DNA of 64,000 nucleotides from Paramagnetospirillum marisnigri (GTDB lineage Bacteria > Pseudomonadota > Alphaproteobacteria > Rhodospirillales > Magnetospirillaceae). Below are positions 5,888 to 15,892 of this stretch, one piece after another (the first letter of the stretch is position 1; the number at the start of each line of letters is the position of its first letter). The stretch spans positions 1 to 64,000 of the forward strand of contig NZ_LWQT01000109.1 in NCBI RefSeq assembly GCF_001650715.1. The letters are read 5' to 3'. A program made the position numbers and the translations under genes. The notes beneath the pieces are model-generated. The model saw only the letters and a program-made list of their open reading frames with translations, did not search any database and was not told the DNA's origin.

Positions 5888-8872
5888 ATGCGGCCGTTGA
5901 TCGAGGGCACCAATACCTTCCGCAATTCGCTGCGGTTCAAGCTGATCGTCGGAAGCGTGATTGTCGAGATGTGCATGTTGGCGCTGATGATCGGCAACAA
6001 CCTGCGCCAGTCCAGCCTGCACCTGAACGGCCTGACCCGGGCCAGGACGGTGGAAATGGCGGAAACCTTTTCCATCGCCCTCGCCCCTCCCCTGGCAGCC
6101 CAGGATTATGCCAGTTTGCGCAGTTTGACGGATCGTCTGGCGGCGCTGCCCGATGTCACCTATCTGGCGGTGGTCGACCGCGGCGGCCACACATTGACGG
6201 CGTCCGGGCAGCTTCCAGCGAGCCTGCCCGAACCGAGCAGTTGGGTCGGAGACGACGCCAATGTCTTCCATGCCCGCACCGATCTAGAGCTCTATGGGCA
6301 GGTCTATGGCCGCCTGCATTACGGCCTGTCGCTGGAAGCGCTGCGCAGCGCGGAAAAAAGCCTGCTTCGGCAAGGCATCCTGATCGCCCTGGCCGAGATT
6401 TTTCTCACCGTCCTCGCCCTGTCTTCCATTACCGTCCTGCTGACCCAGCGCCTGGAAAACCTGACGCGGGCCAGTGTCCGTCTGGCGGCAGGCGACTATG
6501 ACACCGTGGTGGGCATCAAGGGCAATGACGAGGTTGCGGCGCTGTCGGCCGCCTTCAACGCCATGAGCGTGGCCGTCAGAGAACAGTTCCAGCGTCTGGA
6601 CGACAGCGCCGTGATCCTGCGCCGGTCAAACTCCGAACTCAGCCGCATGGCGGAAGTGATGGCCCACCACCTGCAGGAACCGCTGCGGCGAGTGGTCAGC
6701 TACGCTCAATTGCTGGAACGCCGCCACCAGCACGACCTTGACGCCGAATCCCGGGAATTCATCGGCTATGTGGTCGATGGCGCCATTCGCATGAAGCGGC
6801 TGTTGATCGATCTTCAAGCCTATGTGGCGGTGGACCTCAACCCCCGCGCCGGCGGCGGCTTGGCCGATCTTGGCCTTTGCGCCTCCCAGGCCGTGGCCGA
6901 GCTCCGCCAGCGTCTGGATGCGGCCTCGGCCCGCATCGAGATTGGCCCCTTGCCCTCGGTCCGGGGCAATGCCGAGCAATTGACCTCGATCTTTCTCCAT
7001 TTGATCGACAATGCCATCGAACATGCCCGGCCGGGCCATCCTCCGGAAATTACCGTCACCGCCAGCCGGACCAATGGCAGTCATGTCATCGCCGTGCGTG
7101 ACAACGGCCCAGGCATTCCCGTCATCTATCAAAAGCAGGTCTTCGGCCTGTTCGAGCGCCTGGAAGTGGAAGCGGCCGGCACCGGCATCGGCCTGGCCAT
7201 GGTGCGCAAGATCGTGGAATGCCATGGCGGCCATGCCTGGATCGAGAACAACATCCCCCACGGCACCGCCGTCTGCTTCACCATTCCCAGCCTGGGCGAA
7301 GTCAGTTCCCCCGTAACCACCGCATCGAGCCAGCAGGCATGGCAGCAACGCTTCGCGTCACAGGGCCTGGATCCTCTCCTGGCCAGCGACCAGCGCATGC
7401 AGCAATTGCTGGTCCAGGCGGCACGATCCGAGGAGCGCTATCGAATCCTGCTGAAAACCGCCAGCGACGGCATCCATGTCCTGGATAGCAAAGGCAATCT
7501 GCTGGAGGCCAGCGACTCCTTCCTCGCCATGCTGGGCTACTCCCGTCAGGAAGCCATCGGCATGAACGTCTCCGATTGGGATGCCAGCAACTCCGCCGAA
7601 GCCCTTGCCAACGAGTTGCTGCCGTCGCTGCTGGGTGGTCCCACGATCTTCGAAACCCGCCACCGCCGCCGCGACGGCACAATTCTGGACGTCGAGATCA
7701 ATTCTCGCCCTGTCGATCTTGACGGGGTCCGTTACCTTTATGCCTCTTCGCGCGTCATCAGCGACCGGAAGCGGGCCGCCGAGCAGTTGCGCGCCGCCAA
7801 TGCCAGGCTGCGGCTGGTTCTGGAAACCGCCGCGGAAGGCATTTTCGGCATCGACGATGAAAGCCGGATCATTTTCGCCAATCCCGCCACCGCCACCATC
7901 CTGGGATGGCCGTCCCCGGACTCCTTCATTGCCCGCAAGTCCTACGAAGCCATTGGCCATTTCCTCACCGATGGCCAGGAATGCACCCACGGTGTCTGCG
8001 CCATTCGGGCCACTCTGGTGGATGGCCAGACCCGGCGCGTCGCCAATGAATGCTTCACCGGTCCATCGGGCAGGCACATCCCGGTGGAATACGTGGTCTC
8101 GCCGGTGGTGGTCGAGAACTTCACTATCGGCGCCGTGGTGGTCTTCCACGACATCACCGAACGCCGCAGCCTGGAACAGGAACTGGAAAGGTCCAACGCC
8201 CGGCTGGAGCAGTTCGCCTACGCGGTGTCCCACGATCTGCGCCAGCCCCTGAGGACCGTGACATCCTACCTGACCCTGCTGGGCAGACGTCTGGGAGACC
8301 GCCTGGGCAGCGACGAGCAGGAGTTCATGAGCTTCGCCGTGGAGGGCGCCAGGCACATGGACCAGCTGATCATCGGGATCCTGGACTATTCCAGAATCGG
8401 AAGTGGCTCGGCGGCGGAGCCCGTATCCCTGCAAGACTGCGTCGACCAGGCCATCGAGAATCTCTCGGCCGAGATCGACGCCAATGACGCCATCATCACG
8501 GTTGCGCCCGGCTTGCCCATCATGGCCGGACATCACTTGGAACTGATGCGCCTGTTCCAGAACCTGATCGGCAATGCCATCAAATACCACTCGCCGGAAC
8601 GGGCGCCGGAGATCGCCATCGACTGGCGCAAGAACTCACACGGCATGACGATCGAGGTTTCCGATAACGGCATCGGCATCGCGCCTGCCGACCGGGAAAA
8701 GGCCTTCGGCATCTTCCAGCGCCTGGTGGGCCAGGGCGAGGTGCCGGGGACTGGGATCGGCTTGGCCATATGCCGCAAGATCGTTGAACACCATGGCGGC
8801 ACCATCCGGATCGAGTCCAGGGATGGACCGGGATGCCGGTTCGTCATGGACTTCCCGGAACAGCGGCCATAG
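5888..8872 (+). CDS. Sensor protein with two histidine kinase modules and PAS domains
   Basis: The 994-residue membrane sensor has a TM segment (about 20-40), a periplasmic region, a second TM near 155-180 and a HAMP-like linker to about 230. A first kinase module follows: the HHLQEP phosphoacceptor region near 258, then an ATPase with DNAIEH, DNGPGIP and GTGIGLAM. Two PAS domains (about 515-630 and 640-760) come next. The second module has the SHDLRQP H-box near 780 and an ATPase with NAIKYH, DNGIGI and GTGIGLA. It carries no receiver domain. Its start is 11 bases after the PhnD-like gene, with GGGAG upstream, so the binding protein is the likely sensor input. Two complete kinase cores in one chain are unusual. 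Confidence 0.85.
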   Translation: MRPLIEGTNTFRNSLRFKLIVGSVIVEMCMLALMIGNNLRQSSLHLNGLTRARTVEMAETFSIALAPPLAAQDYASLRSLTDRLAALPDVTYLAVVDRGGHTLTASGQLPASLPEPSSWVGDDANVFHARTDLELYGQVYGRLHYGLSLEALRSAEKSLLRQGILIALAEIFLTVLALSSITVLLTQRLENLTRASVRLAAGDYDTVVGIKGNDEVAALSAAFNAMSVAVREQFQRLDDSAVILRRSNSELSRMAEVMAHHLQEPLRRVVSYAQLLERRHQHDLDAESREFIGYVVDGAIRMKRLLIDLQAYVAVDLNPRAGGGLADLGLCASQAVAELRQRLDAASARIEIGPLPSVRGNAEQLTSIFLHLIDNAIEHARPGHPPEITVTASRTNGSHVIAVRDNGPGIPVIYQKQVFGLFERLEVEAAGTGIGLAMVRKIVECHGGHAWIENNIPHGTAVCFTIPSLGEVSSPVTTASSQQAWQQRFASQGLDPLLASDQRMQQLLVQAARSEERYRILLKTASDGIHVLDSKGNLLEASDSFLAMLGYSRQEAIGMNVSDWDASNSAEALANELLPSLLGGPTIFETRHRRRDGTILDVEINSRPVDLDGVRYLYASSRVISDRKRAAEQLRAANARLRLVLETAAEGIFGIDDESRIIFANPATATILGWPSPDSFIARKSYEAIGHFLTDGQECTHGVCAIRATLVDGQTRRVANECFTGPSGRHIPVEYVVSPVVVENFTIGAVVVFHDITERRSLEQELERSNARLEQFAYAVSHDLRQPLRTVTSYLTLLGRRLGDRLGSDEQEFMSFAVEGARHMDQLIIGILDYSRIGSGSAAEPVSLQDCVDQAIENLSAEIDANDAIITVAPGLPIMAGHHLELMRLFQNLIGNAIKYHSPERAPEIAIDWRKNSHGMTIEVSDNGIGIAPADREKAFGIFQRLVGQGEVPGTGIGLAICRKIVEHHGGTIRIESRDGPGCRFVMDFPEQRP

Positions 8873-8884
8873 CCGGACAAGGCC

Positions 8885-9340
8885 CTATTTGTAGAGCCCC
8901 ACATAGACAATGACGTTACGGCCGGGGACATTCTTCACGAAGGTCAGCTTGGGCTGGATGGTGTTGGTGGCGGGATTGAGCCAGTGATACTGGACCCAAC
9001 CCTCGCCCATGCCCCGGGCGGTGGCGATGATTTCCTGCACCAGCAGCTTACCCTCGGCGTCCTTGACGTTCAGGACGGACTTGCCTTCGTTCTTGGGATT
9101 GGGCGGATAGATCAGCCAAGTGCCGTTGTAATCGATGACATTGACGTAGATCTCACCGAACTTGAACTCTCCATCCGGATGGAACCGCTCGCGCGCACGG
9201 TCGAGCCCGAGAGTCTCCACCACGGCTGCCGCCTTCATGGTCAGATCCTTGACCTGTGGCGCGGTGGGCTTGTCAGCCGCCTGGGCCGTGACGCTCCCCC
9301 CTACCAGCACCAGAAGGACAATGGACAGCACTCGGATCAT
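8885..9340 (-). CDS. Exported single-Cache domain protein
   Basis: The 151-residue protein has a signal peptide (residues 1-22, ending in AQA) followed by a single Cache_2-type ligand-binding domain with the usual GEIYVNVIDYNGTW and LVQEIIATAR segments. Soluble Cache proteins of this type bind small ligands outside the cytoplasm. The ATG at 9340 is chosen because GGAG lies eight bases upstream; the GTG at 9349 would overlap that site. It is the last gene of an operon with a receiver protein and a Cache-type histidine kinase, so it may tune their sensing. Confidence 0.75.
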   Translation of the reverse strand: MIRVLSIVLLVLVGGSVTAQAADKPTAPQVKDLTMKAAAVVETLGLDRARERFHPDGEFKFGEIYVNVIDYNGTWLIYPPNPKNEGKSVLNVKDAEGKLLVQEIIATARGMGEGWVQYHWLNPATNTIQPKLTFVKNVPGRNVIVYVGLYK

Positions 9341-9354
9341 GAAAAACACTCCGC

Positions 9355-9726
9355 TCAGGTAGAAAATCCCAGTTCCAGTAAGGTCGCGGCCAACCGATCA
9401 CGGGACATGGGCTTGGACAGGACGGTATCGAAGCCCCCTTCCCTCAGGCTGGCGACTTCTTCCGGCATGGCGTGGGCGGTATAGGCCACCACCTTGACCG
9501 CATCGCCGCCCAACTTTTCCAGGCGGATCCGACGGCAGACCTCCTGCCCGCTCATGGTCGGCATGCTGACATCCAGCAGGATCAGGTCCACGGCATTGGC
9601 CGCGAGATAGGTCAAGGCCGCCTCGCCGCAATCGGCCTCGGCCACCGTCCAACCGCCCTTGCCCAGCAGGCGGGTGGCCAAGATCCGGTTCACATCGTTA
9701 TCGTCCACCACCAGTGCCCGTCTCAT
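9355..9726 (-). CDS. Single-domain response regulator (CheY-like)
   Basis: The 123-residue protein is a receiver domain only. The acidic pocket is Asp8/Asp9, the phosphoacceptor is Asp52 (LLDVSMP), a Thr lies in the AYTAHA strand and the conserved Lys is in LSKPMS. It has no output domain, so it acts by protein contact or as a phosphate relay. It begins 31 bases after the upstream histidine kinase on the same strand, which is its probable partner. Confidence 0.85.
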   Translation of the reverse strand: MRRALVVDDNDVNRILATRLLGKGGWTVAEADCGEAALTYLAANAVDLILLDVSMPTMSGQEVCRRIRLEKLGGDAVKVVAYTAHAMPEEVASLREGGFDTVLSKPMSRDRLAATLLELGFST

Positions 9727-9757
9727 ATCCCCTCCAACTTCCCTGCGTCCGATTCAA

Positions 9758-12295
9758 TCAGGCACGCCGTTCCACCGGCAGGGTGAAATGGAAGGTGGTG
9801 CCCTGCCCCACCACCGACTCCACCCCGATGCGTCCGCCCAACAGTTCCACGAGATGGGTCGCCAAGGTCAAGCCCAATCCGGTGCCACTGTGCGACCGGG
9901 TCAGGAAGGAATCCACCTGCCGGAACTTCTCGAAAATCGCGCCCAGCATATTCTCGGGTATGCCCGGCCCGGTATCGGTCACCGAGAAGCGGATGAAGTC
10001 ACCATCCAGTTCCGCCCCCAGGCGGATTTCCCCTTTCTCGGTGAACTTGACCGCATTGTTGAGCAGATTATGCAGAATCTGCCGCAGGCGGAGCGGATCG
10101 GTGGGCACCACCGCCGGAACATCCGCCGCGATATCGGCGACAAAGGCGACGCCCTTGCCAGCGGTCACGGGCTGATGCACCGCCGCCACCTCGTTGACCA
10201 GGGTCGACAGGTCCACCGGCTGGATATTCAGGGTCATGGCGCCGGCCTCGATCTTGGCAATATCCAGGATGGAGTTGACCAGTTCCAGCAGATGGCGGCT
10301 GCTGCGCTCGATGATATCGGCGTTTTCACGGGTTTCGTCATCGGCGGCTTCATCCCGGATCAGTTCCGAGAAGCCAATGATGCCGTTCAGCGGCGTCCTG
10401 AGTTCGTGGCTCATATTGGCCAGGAATTCGCTCTTCATGCGGCTGGCTTCCTCGGCCCGGTTCTTGGCATCCTGCAGGGTCGCGATGGAGTCCTGGACGC
10501 TGTCCGCCATATGGTTGAGCGAATCGGCCAGGACCGCCATCTCGTCATGACCGTGCACGGGCAGGCGGTGGCCAAGTTCGCCGTCACGGAAGCGCTTGAT
10601 GCCATCCACCATGGCGGTGATGCGCCGGGTCAGGAACGACGCCATCCATACGGCGATGCCCACCACGATCACGGTCATCAGCACCGTGGACACGCTGAGC
10701 TGACGGGCCATGTCGGTGACCTGGGTCGAAATCAGCGCCATGACGCTGTCCAGATTGGCCTGAAGCTCCATGTCGCGCTGGGCCACCAACTGGTCGGTGT
10801 CCTGCTTGGCCTTGGTGGCGGCGGCGTGGAAGTCATCCACATTGGCGCCAATGGTCACGAAGCCGAAGCCGCGCGGCGATTTGGCATAGGGGCCGGTGTA
10901 ATAGGGAATGGTGGCGGCGGTGGTCAGCTTCCACAGCCCGCTCCAGAAGATTTCAAACGATCCGGAACCGCCCTGGCTGGTCAAATCCATCCAGCCGGTG
11001 CATTGCGGCGCGTGATTGAGATAGCGGCAGTCCAGACCCAGCTTCCCGGCCTTGACCAGATCCACCGATCCCTTCTTCTTCAGCGACTGCTGATCGAAGG
11101 TCGGCGCCGAGGCCAGGAACTCGGTGATGGATTTCCCGCTGTCCTTCCAGCCCTTGTAAAGCTCGGCGTCCAGCCAGGGAATCTCGGGATTGCCGGTCTC
11201 GGGATCGTAACCGGTGATGAAATAGTGGCGGGGATGGACGACGGAGCGGCCCTTGTAGTCCCAGATGAAGGCGTAATTGCCCGACGCCGCGTCGGGAATG
11301 GGGGAATACCGATCCGTGGTCGGCATGATGTGATCGGTGAATTCCATCAGGTGGTCATGGTCCATGGCCAGAGTCACCCACCCGATGATCCGACCATTGC
11401 GCTCCACCGGCGTGGCCCAGCGCACCAGCCCCTGGAAGCGACGCCCCGCCGGGTTCTCGGTTCCCGCGAAGGCCGCCTTTTCCGGCTCGAAGGGAATGTT
11501 CTTGGCCTGGGCCGTCTTGGGAGTGAAGGGACCGATCACGGGCGAAGAGACATAGGCGCCGATCACGTCCGACACATGGATTTCACCGGGCTTCAGCGCC
11601 TTCAGCGCCTCGAAATAGGTTTCGGCCTTGATGAAGGTGTTCTCGCGCTTGGAGATATCGCGCAATTCCGGCGACATCAGCGCAGAGGTGGTGACCTTGA
11701 CCTGTTCGCGCCCATCCAGGCCGACAAAGGTCATTTCGAGGAACAGCGGCTTTTCGACCACGTTGCCCACTCCGCTGGGCGGGCGGTAGTTGAAATTCTT
11801 GCGGTTGTCCTCGGTGCTGGCCTGGACCTGGGGCAGGTCGTAGCGGGGGGTCGCTTCCGGCCCAGGCACCCAGGCCGATCCATCCGGCGAGACGGACCAG
11901 GAGAAGTGGCGTTCCACCGGACGCTGGCGGGCGACCAGGAATTGACGATAAGCCTCGGACGAAGGGGCCAGTTGGGCCGCCGACAGCGCATCCTTGTCAC
12001 GGTCGTACAGAAACATGGCCACGGCACGGGCGGTGTCGGTGGTCAGGCGTTCGAGCGCTTCCCTGGCGGAATCGTCCAAGGCCTTGATGGCCGAGGCGGT
12101 GGTGCCATTGGCCACCAGTTCGGTGGTTTCGCGCATGTTGCGGGTCATGCCGACCACGCTTTCCGACACCCGCTCCGCCAGCCAGTTCTGCCCCCGCCAG
12201 GCGAACAGCGCCAGAACCAGCAAGGGTATGACCTTGATCACCACGAAGATCAGGATGAGCTTGGCTCTGATCCCAAAACTGCCTTGGGTCACCAT
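9758..12295 (-). CDS. Membrane sensor histidine kinase with large periplasmic domain
   Basis: The 845-residue kinase has an N-terminal TM (about 9-30), an extracytoplasmic region of about 480 residues that is probably a double-Cache sensor, a second TM near 525-550 and a HAMP linker. The HisKA domain contains the [12 protein letters not shown]-box and the C-terminal ATPase contains NNAVKF, DTGPGIP and GTGLGLTLA. It heads a three-gene operon with a receiver protein and a Cache protein. The ligand is unknown. A long open frame on the opposite strand (9659-12388) is a codon-bias shadow. Confidence 0.85.
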   Translation of the reverse strand: MVTQGSFGIRAKLILIFVVIKVIPLLVLALFAWRGQNWLAERVSESVVGMTRNMRETTELVANGTTASAIKALDDSAREALERLTTDTARAVAMFLYDRDKDALSAAQLAPSSEAYRQFLVARQRPVERHFSWSVSPDGSAWVPGPEATPRYDLPQVQASTEDNRKNFNYRPPSGVGNVVEKPLFLEMTFVGLDGREQVKVTTSALMSPELRDISKRENTFIKAETYFEALKALKPGEIHVSDVIGAYVSSPVIGPFTPKTAQAKNIPFEPEKAAFAGTENPAGRRFQGLVRWATPVERNGRIIGWVTLAMDHDHLMEFTDHIMPTTDRYSPIPDAASGNYAFIWDYKGRSVVHPRHYFITGYDPETGNPEIPWLDAELYKGWKDSGKSITEFLASAPTFDQQSLKKKGSVDLVKAGKLGLDCRYLNHAPQCTGWMDLTSQGGSGSFEIFWSGLWKLTTAATIPYYTGPYAKSPRGFGFVTIGANVDDFHAAATKAKQDTDQLVAQRDMELQANLDSVMALISTQVTDMARQLSVSTVLMTVIVVGIAVWMASFLTRRITAMVDGIKRFRDGELGHRLPVHGHDEMAVLADSLNHMADSVQDSIATLQDAKNRAEEASRMKSEFLANMSHELRTPLNGIIGFSELIRDEAADDETRENADIIERSSRHLLELVNSILDIAKIEAGAMTLNIQPVDLSTLVNEVAAVHQPVTAGKGVAFVADIAADVPAVVPTDPLRLRQILHNLLNNAVKFTEKGEIRLGAELDGDFIRFSVTDTGPGIPENMLGAIFEKFRQVDSFLTRSHSGTGLGLTLATHLVELLGGRIGVESVVGQGTTFHFTLPVERRA

Positions 12296-12441
12296 GTCGT
12301 TCCCACCCCTGTCTTGTCATTATCGCCCACTGCGAATCGCCAGGGGCTTATAACCCATTCGTATAAATGCCGTTTCGGAGGAGAATGAACAAGCGGTAAA
12401 CACCTACACTTCCACATCGCCAGCCCCGGGAGCAACTCCAC

Positions 12442-13257
12442 ATGAGTCGCCTTTTACCGATGTGTCTGATGAGACTCGCCCTGCTGGTCGGACTGTCGAC
12501 ATCGGCGATGGCCGCCGAACATGTCACAACCTTTCCCAGTCGGCCGGGGGTCACCCTGTCCATGCTGGTGATCACCCCTGAAGCCGCGCCACAGGGCAGC
12601 CTGCTGATTTATGTCGGCGGCGGCGGCGCCATCGGCTTGCGCCCGGATCGCAATCCGGGCCAGCGGGGCGGCAATTTTCTCTTTCGTGTCGCCGACCAGT
12701 TGGCCGCCACCGGATATGTGGTTGGTATCCTTGACAATCCTTCCGACAGCCCCTCAGCGGTCTGGAACCAGCGGAGCAGCGAGAGCCACGCCCAGGATAG
12801 CCTAGCCGCCCTCAAGGCCTTGCGTAGCCTGGCCGCTGGACCCGCCTGGATCATTGGGACCAGCATGGGCACGGTATCGGCCGCCAATGCCGCCGCCCGC
12901 CTGTCCCCAGCCCAGGGCGGACCCGATGGCATCGTGCTGACCTCCAGCATTTCCGCGACCTCGCGCAATACCAATGAGACGGTCCTCACCGTGCCACTGG
13001 ACAATATCCGGGTTCCCGTTCTGGTGGTCGCCCATCAAGACGACGCCTGTTTCGCCTCCCCCGCCGCGGCGGCCCAGCGAATCCGGGACGAGGCACAGGG
13101 CGCTCCCCGGAGCGCCATTTTGCTGTACAAGGGCGGAAAGCCCCCTGAAAGCGGCCCCTGCGAGCCCTTTGCGCCACATGGTTTTTTCGGGATCGAAGCC
13201 CAGGTGGTCGCGGATATCATCAATTGGATCACGGCGGCCCCGAGCAAATCAGAATGA
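12442..13257 (+). CDS. Exported alpha/beta hydrolase
   Basis: The 271-residue protein has a cleavable signal peptide (about residues 1-24, ending in AMA). Its alpha/beta-hydrolase fold has the nucleophile elbow GTSMG, a likely acid Asp in HQDD and a C-terminal His in PHGFFG. An oxyanion-type GGGGAIG loop follows the first strand. The substrate cannot be predicted; serine esterase, amidase or peptidase activity is possible. It is divergent from the histidine kinase at 12295 and separated by 80 bases from the chemotaxis-like gene downstream. Confidence 0.7.
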   Translation: MSRLLPMCLMRLALLVGLSTSAMAAEHVTTFPSRPGVTLSMLVITPEAAPQGSLLIYVGGGGAIGLRPDRNPGQRGGNFLFRVADQLAATGYVVGILDNPSDSPSAVWNQRSSESHAQDSLAALKALRSLAAGPAWIIGTSMGTVSAANAAARLSPAQGGPDGIVLTSSISATSRNTNETVLTVPLDNIRVPVLVVAHQDDACFASPAAAAQRIRDEAQGAPRSAILLYKGGKPPESGPCEPFAPHGFFGIEAQVVADIINWITAAPSKSE

Positions 13258-13338
13258 CGGGGCAAAAGCGCTGATGATGTGGATTGCTCCCGTGCCGAGT
13301 CGCCCTTACACTGCCTCATCCTCGTGCCGGAGCAGACC

Positions 13339-13638
13339 ATGTCCGATCAAGACCGCATTATCGAATTGACCGCCGCCCTGGCTGACGTGGTTTCCCGCAA
13401 GGTCGAGGAAATCAAGAAGGTCACCGGAACGACCCGCATTCTCGCCCTGAACGCGCTGATCGAGGCCGCCCGTGCCGGAGAAGCCGGCAAGGGCTTTGCC
13501 GTGGTCGCGGGCGAGGTCAAGCATGTCTCGGAAAGCATCGACGGCATCACCCAGTCGCTGGAAGCCGAAATGGGCGCGGCGGTGGAGGAGCTCAGCCGAT
13601 TGGCCACCAATATGCGGGCCGAAGCGGCCAACGAATAG
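13339..13638 (+). CDS. Tiny stand-alone methyl-accepting chemotaxis signalling domain
   Basis: The 99-residue cytoplasmic protein consists almost only of the conserved hairpin tip of chemoreceptors: an Ile-Leu-Ala-Leu-Asn-Ala motif, then EAARAGE and GKGFAVVA. That tip normally contacts CheA and CheW. There is no membrane segment, HAMP or sensor domain, and the flanking coiled coil is far shorter than in a normal receptor. ATG 13339 has GGAG eight bases upstream; the longer frame from 13279 is rejected. It might modulate receptor arrays or bind another histidine kinase. It precedes the Sel1-protease gene by 10 bases, so the two may be co-transcribed. Confidence 0.75.
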   Translation: MSDQDRIIELTAALADVVSRKVEEIKKVTGTTRILALNALIEAARAGEAGKGFAVVAGEVKHVSESIDGITQSLEAEMGAAVEELSRLATNMRAEAANE

Positions 13639-13648
13639 CCCCGCCGCG

Positions 13649-15349
13649 ATGCCCCGCCGCTGCCGCCCCGCCCTTTGCCTCGCCCTGCTGCTCAGTCTCG
13701 CGGCAAGCCCATCGGCCCAGGCCGGATTCAACGAGGGCATGGCGGCGTTCCAGAAGCGCGACTGGGCCACGGCCGCCAACGAATTCCGCCCCCTGGCCGA
13801 TAAGGGCAACGCCGCCGCCCAGGCGCGTCTCGGCCACATCCTGTTCCAGGGCCTGCTGGGTAACCGCGACGATGTCGAGGCGCTGCGCCTGATCAATGCC
13901 TCGGCCAGCGCCGGAGACGCCTTTGGCCAGCATCTGCTGGGCAATGCCTATTTCTTTGGCCGCGGCGTCCCCAAGGACCCGGCCACCGCCCTGGTCTGGT
14001 ACGGGCGTGCCGCCGACAAGGACCAGCCTGAAAGCCTGCATGCCCTGGGCGAAATCCACTTCAACGGCTTGGGCGTGGGCAAAAACGAAGCTCGCGGGAT
14101 CGAGTACTATACCCGCGCCGCCGACAAGGGGGTTCCCGCCAGTCTGGAAAAGCTGGCCGAACTCAACTGGGGTGGTCGCGCCATGCCCACCAACCGGACC
14201 AAAGCGGTGGAATACGCCACCCGGGCGGCCGCCAGCGGACGGATGGGCGCCCAGTTCCTGCTGGGGGTCGCCAAGCTGACCGGGGACGGCACCGAGAAGA
14301 ACGCCGCCGAGGCGGTCCAATGGTTCCGCAAGGCCGCCGAACAGGGGCATCCCCAGTCTCAGCATAATCTGGGCGTGACCACGGTGACCGGCCTGGGTAC
14401 CGCCAAGAACCCGGCCGAGGGCTATTTCTGGCTTGCCCTGGCCGCCGAGCGGGCTCCCGCCAATCTGAAGGCCAATTACGAGAAGGAGCGCGACGGCATC
14501 GGGGCAAAACTAACCCCCGCCGAGCTCGCTGCCGCCCGCGCCCGGGTGATTGCCTGGAAGCCCCCATCCCAGGGAGGCGCCGCGGTGCCCATTACCGTCG
14601 CGCCGCCCGCCGCATCGCCCTCGACCACCGGCCGTGCGCAGCCGCCCATGACCGCGTCTCAGCCCTCCGGCCCCATCACCACCTTGGCACCGCCGGAAAG
14701 CTCCACCCAGCGGAATGCCACCACCACCGGCACCGGCTTCGTCATCACCCGTGACGGCACCATCCTGACCAATGCCCATGTGGTGGAGCAATGCAGAACC
14801 ATTTCCATCAAGCCGCAGGACGGCCCTCCCGTGGTGGCGGGAATCATCGCCAAGGATACCGGCGACGACCTCGCCTTGCTCAAGACCACCCTGCGGGTGC
14901 CGCAACCCGCCCGCTTCCGCGAGGACAAGCCCATGCGTTCGGGCGATGAGGTGGTGGTGATCGGCTATCCGCTGTCGTCGCTGTTGTCGCGCGAACCCAA
15001 TATTACTGCTGGCGTCATCAGCGCCATGGCGGGTATTCGCGGCGATTCCCGCCATTATCAGATTACCGCGCCGGTCCAGAAGGGCAATTCCGGCGGCCCA
15101 CTGGTGGATACCAGCGGCAATATCGTCGGCGTGGTGTCGTCCAAGCTTAACGCCATGAAGGTGGCGGATCGCACCGGCGACATTCCGCAGAACGTCAACT
15201 TCGCCATCAAGGCCGACCTGACCCGGAAATTCCTGGAACGCTATGGCGTGGCCTATGAAACCGCCCCTGCCGGTCCCACCCTGTCGGCGGCCGATGTGGG
15301 TGAAATGGTCAGCAAGGTCACCGTCTTCATCCAGTGCAAGGCCAACTGA
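13649..15349 (+). CDS. Sel1-repeat protein fused to trypsin-like (HtrA-type) protease
   Basis: The 566-residue exported protein has a signal peptide (residues 1-27, ending AQA), then about six Sel1 repeats of 36 residues (about 30-290), a Pro/Ala/Thr-rich linker (310-350) and a C-terminal serine protease domain. The triad is visible: His377 in NAHVV, Asp407 in DDLALL and Ser481 in GNSGGPLV. There is no PDZ domain. ATG 13649 is chosen because it directly precedes the signal peptide, whereas the upstream extension is a shadow of the preceding gene. The gene ends three bases from the convergent lipoprotein gene. A periplasmic quality-control or processing role with the repeats as substrate scaffold is inferred. 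Confidence 0.8.
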   Translation: MPRRCRPALCLALLLSLAASPSAQAGFNEGMAAFQKRDWATAANEFRPLADKGNAAAQARLGHILFQGLLGNRDDVEALRLINASASAGDAFGQHLLGNAYFFGRGVPKDPATALVWYGRAADKDQPESLHALGEIHFNGLGVGKNEARGIEYYTRAADKGVPASLEKLAELNWGGRAMPTNRTKAVEYATRAAASGRMGAQFLLGVAKLTGDGTEKNAAEAVQWFRKAAEQGHPQSQHNLGVTTVTGLGTAKNPAEGYFWLALAAERAPANLKANYEKERDGIGAKLTPAELAAARARVIAWKPPSQGGAAVPITVAPPAASPSTTGRAQPPMTASQPSGPITTLAPPESSTQRNATTTGTGFVITRDGTILTNAHVVEQCRTISIKPQDGPPVVAGIIAKDTGDDLALLKTTLRVPQPARFREDKPMRSGDEVVVIGYPLSSLLSREPNITAGVISAMAGIRGDSRHYQITAPVQKGNSGGPLVDTSGNIVGVVSSKLNAMKVADRTGDIPQNVNFAIKADLTRKFLERYGVAYETAPAGPTLSAADVGEMVSKVTVFIQCKAN

Positions 15350-15352
15350 GAC

Positions 15353-15892
15353 TCAGCGCGCTTCCAGGCGCAGGTCTTCCGAGCCGTCACGCGAACGGAC
15401 CCGGACGGGTCGGACGCGCTCGGCGTCAAGCTCCAGGTTGACATCCTTGCGATAGGTCCAATCGGAGCCCAGTGCCTCGTCCACCACCAATCCCAGCACC
15501 GCCGCGCCACCGGTCGCGACGATGAATCCTGAATTGGCCCAGATCCAGCCGCTGCTGTTGGCCTGAAGGCTGGCGACGGTCCGACGGAAGCCCGGAGCCT
15601 CGCAGGTCACCGTTACCGGTGCGGCGGAATGGGGAATGGTGACCTTGGCCGGGGTCTCGATCTCGGCATTGTATCCCCCTCTCCCGCTCAACCGGCACTG
15701 CGCCTTGTCGGGATTGGTGCGTATTTGCACGTCGGATTGTGCCGGATTGAACATGGAGGCACATCCCGCTACGACGATCGCGCTCGCCAGGGCGGCACAG
15801 ATCCGGACACCAGCGATCAGGACAAGGCCCCTTCCAAGCTCTGCGCGGAAAAGGTCCGCGAGCGGCGCTGGTGCAGTTCCAGCAATTTCCAA
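15353..15892 (-). CDS. Putative lipoprotein at the end of the CHAT operon
   Basis: The product carries a lipobox (VVAGC) followed by about 135 residues including a PEGA-like beta segment (IPHSAAPVTVTCEAPGF) and a hydrophobic segment near residues 112-135. The only ATG gives a 179-residue form whose first 25 codons overlap the end of the MBL-cNMP gene by 76 bases; an internal CTG at 15820 would give a shorter, more normal signal peptide. The same strand and this overlap make it the last gene of the FecR-cyclase-CHAT operon. The function is unknown. Confidence 0.65.
   Translation of the reverse strand: MEIAGTAPAPLADLFRAELGRGLVLIAGVRICAALASAIVVAGCASMFNPAQSDVQIRTNPDKAQCRLSGRGGYNAEIETPAKVTIPHSAAPVTVTCEAPGFRRTVASLQANSSGWIWANSGFIVATGGAAVLGLVVDEALGSDWTYRKDVNLELDAERVRPVRVRSRDGSEDLRLEAR

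Noticed and set aside
9659..12388. 909-codon open frame on the strand opposite the Cache-type histidine kinase
   Set aside because: Its product is low-complexity His/Gln/Gly/Arg-rich without domain motifs, and the opposite strand encodes a clear kinase. Long antisense frames are common in GC-rich genomes.
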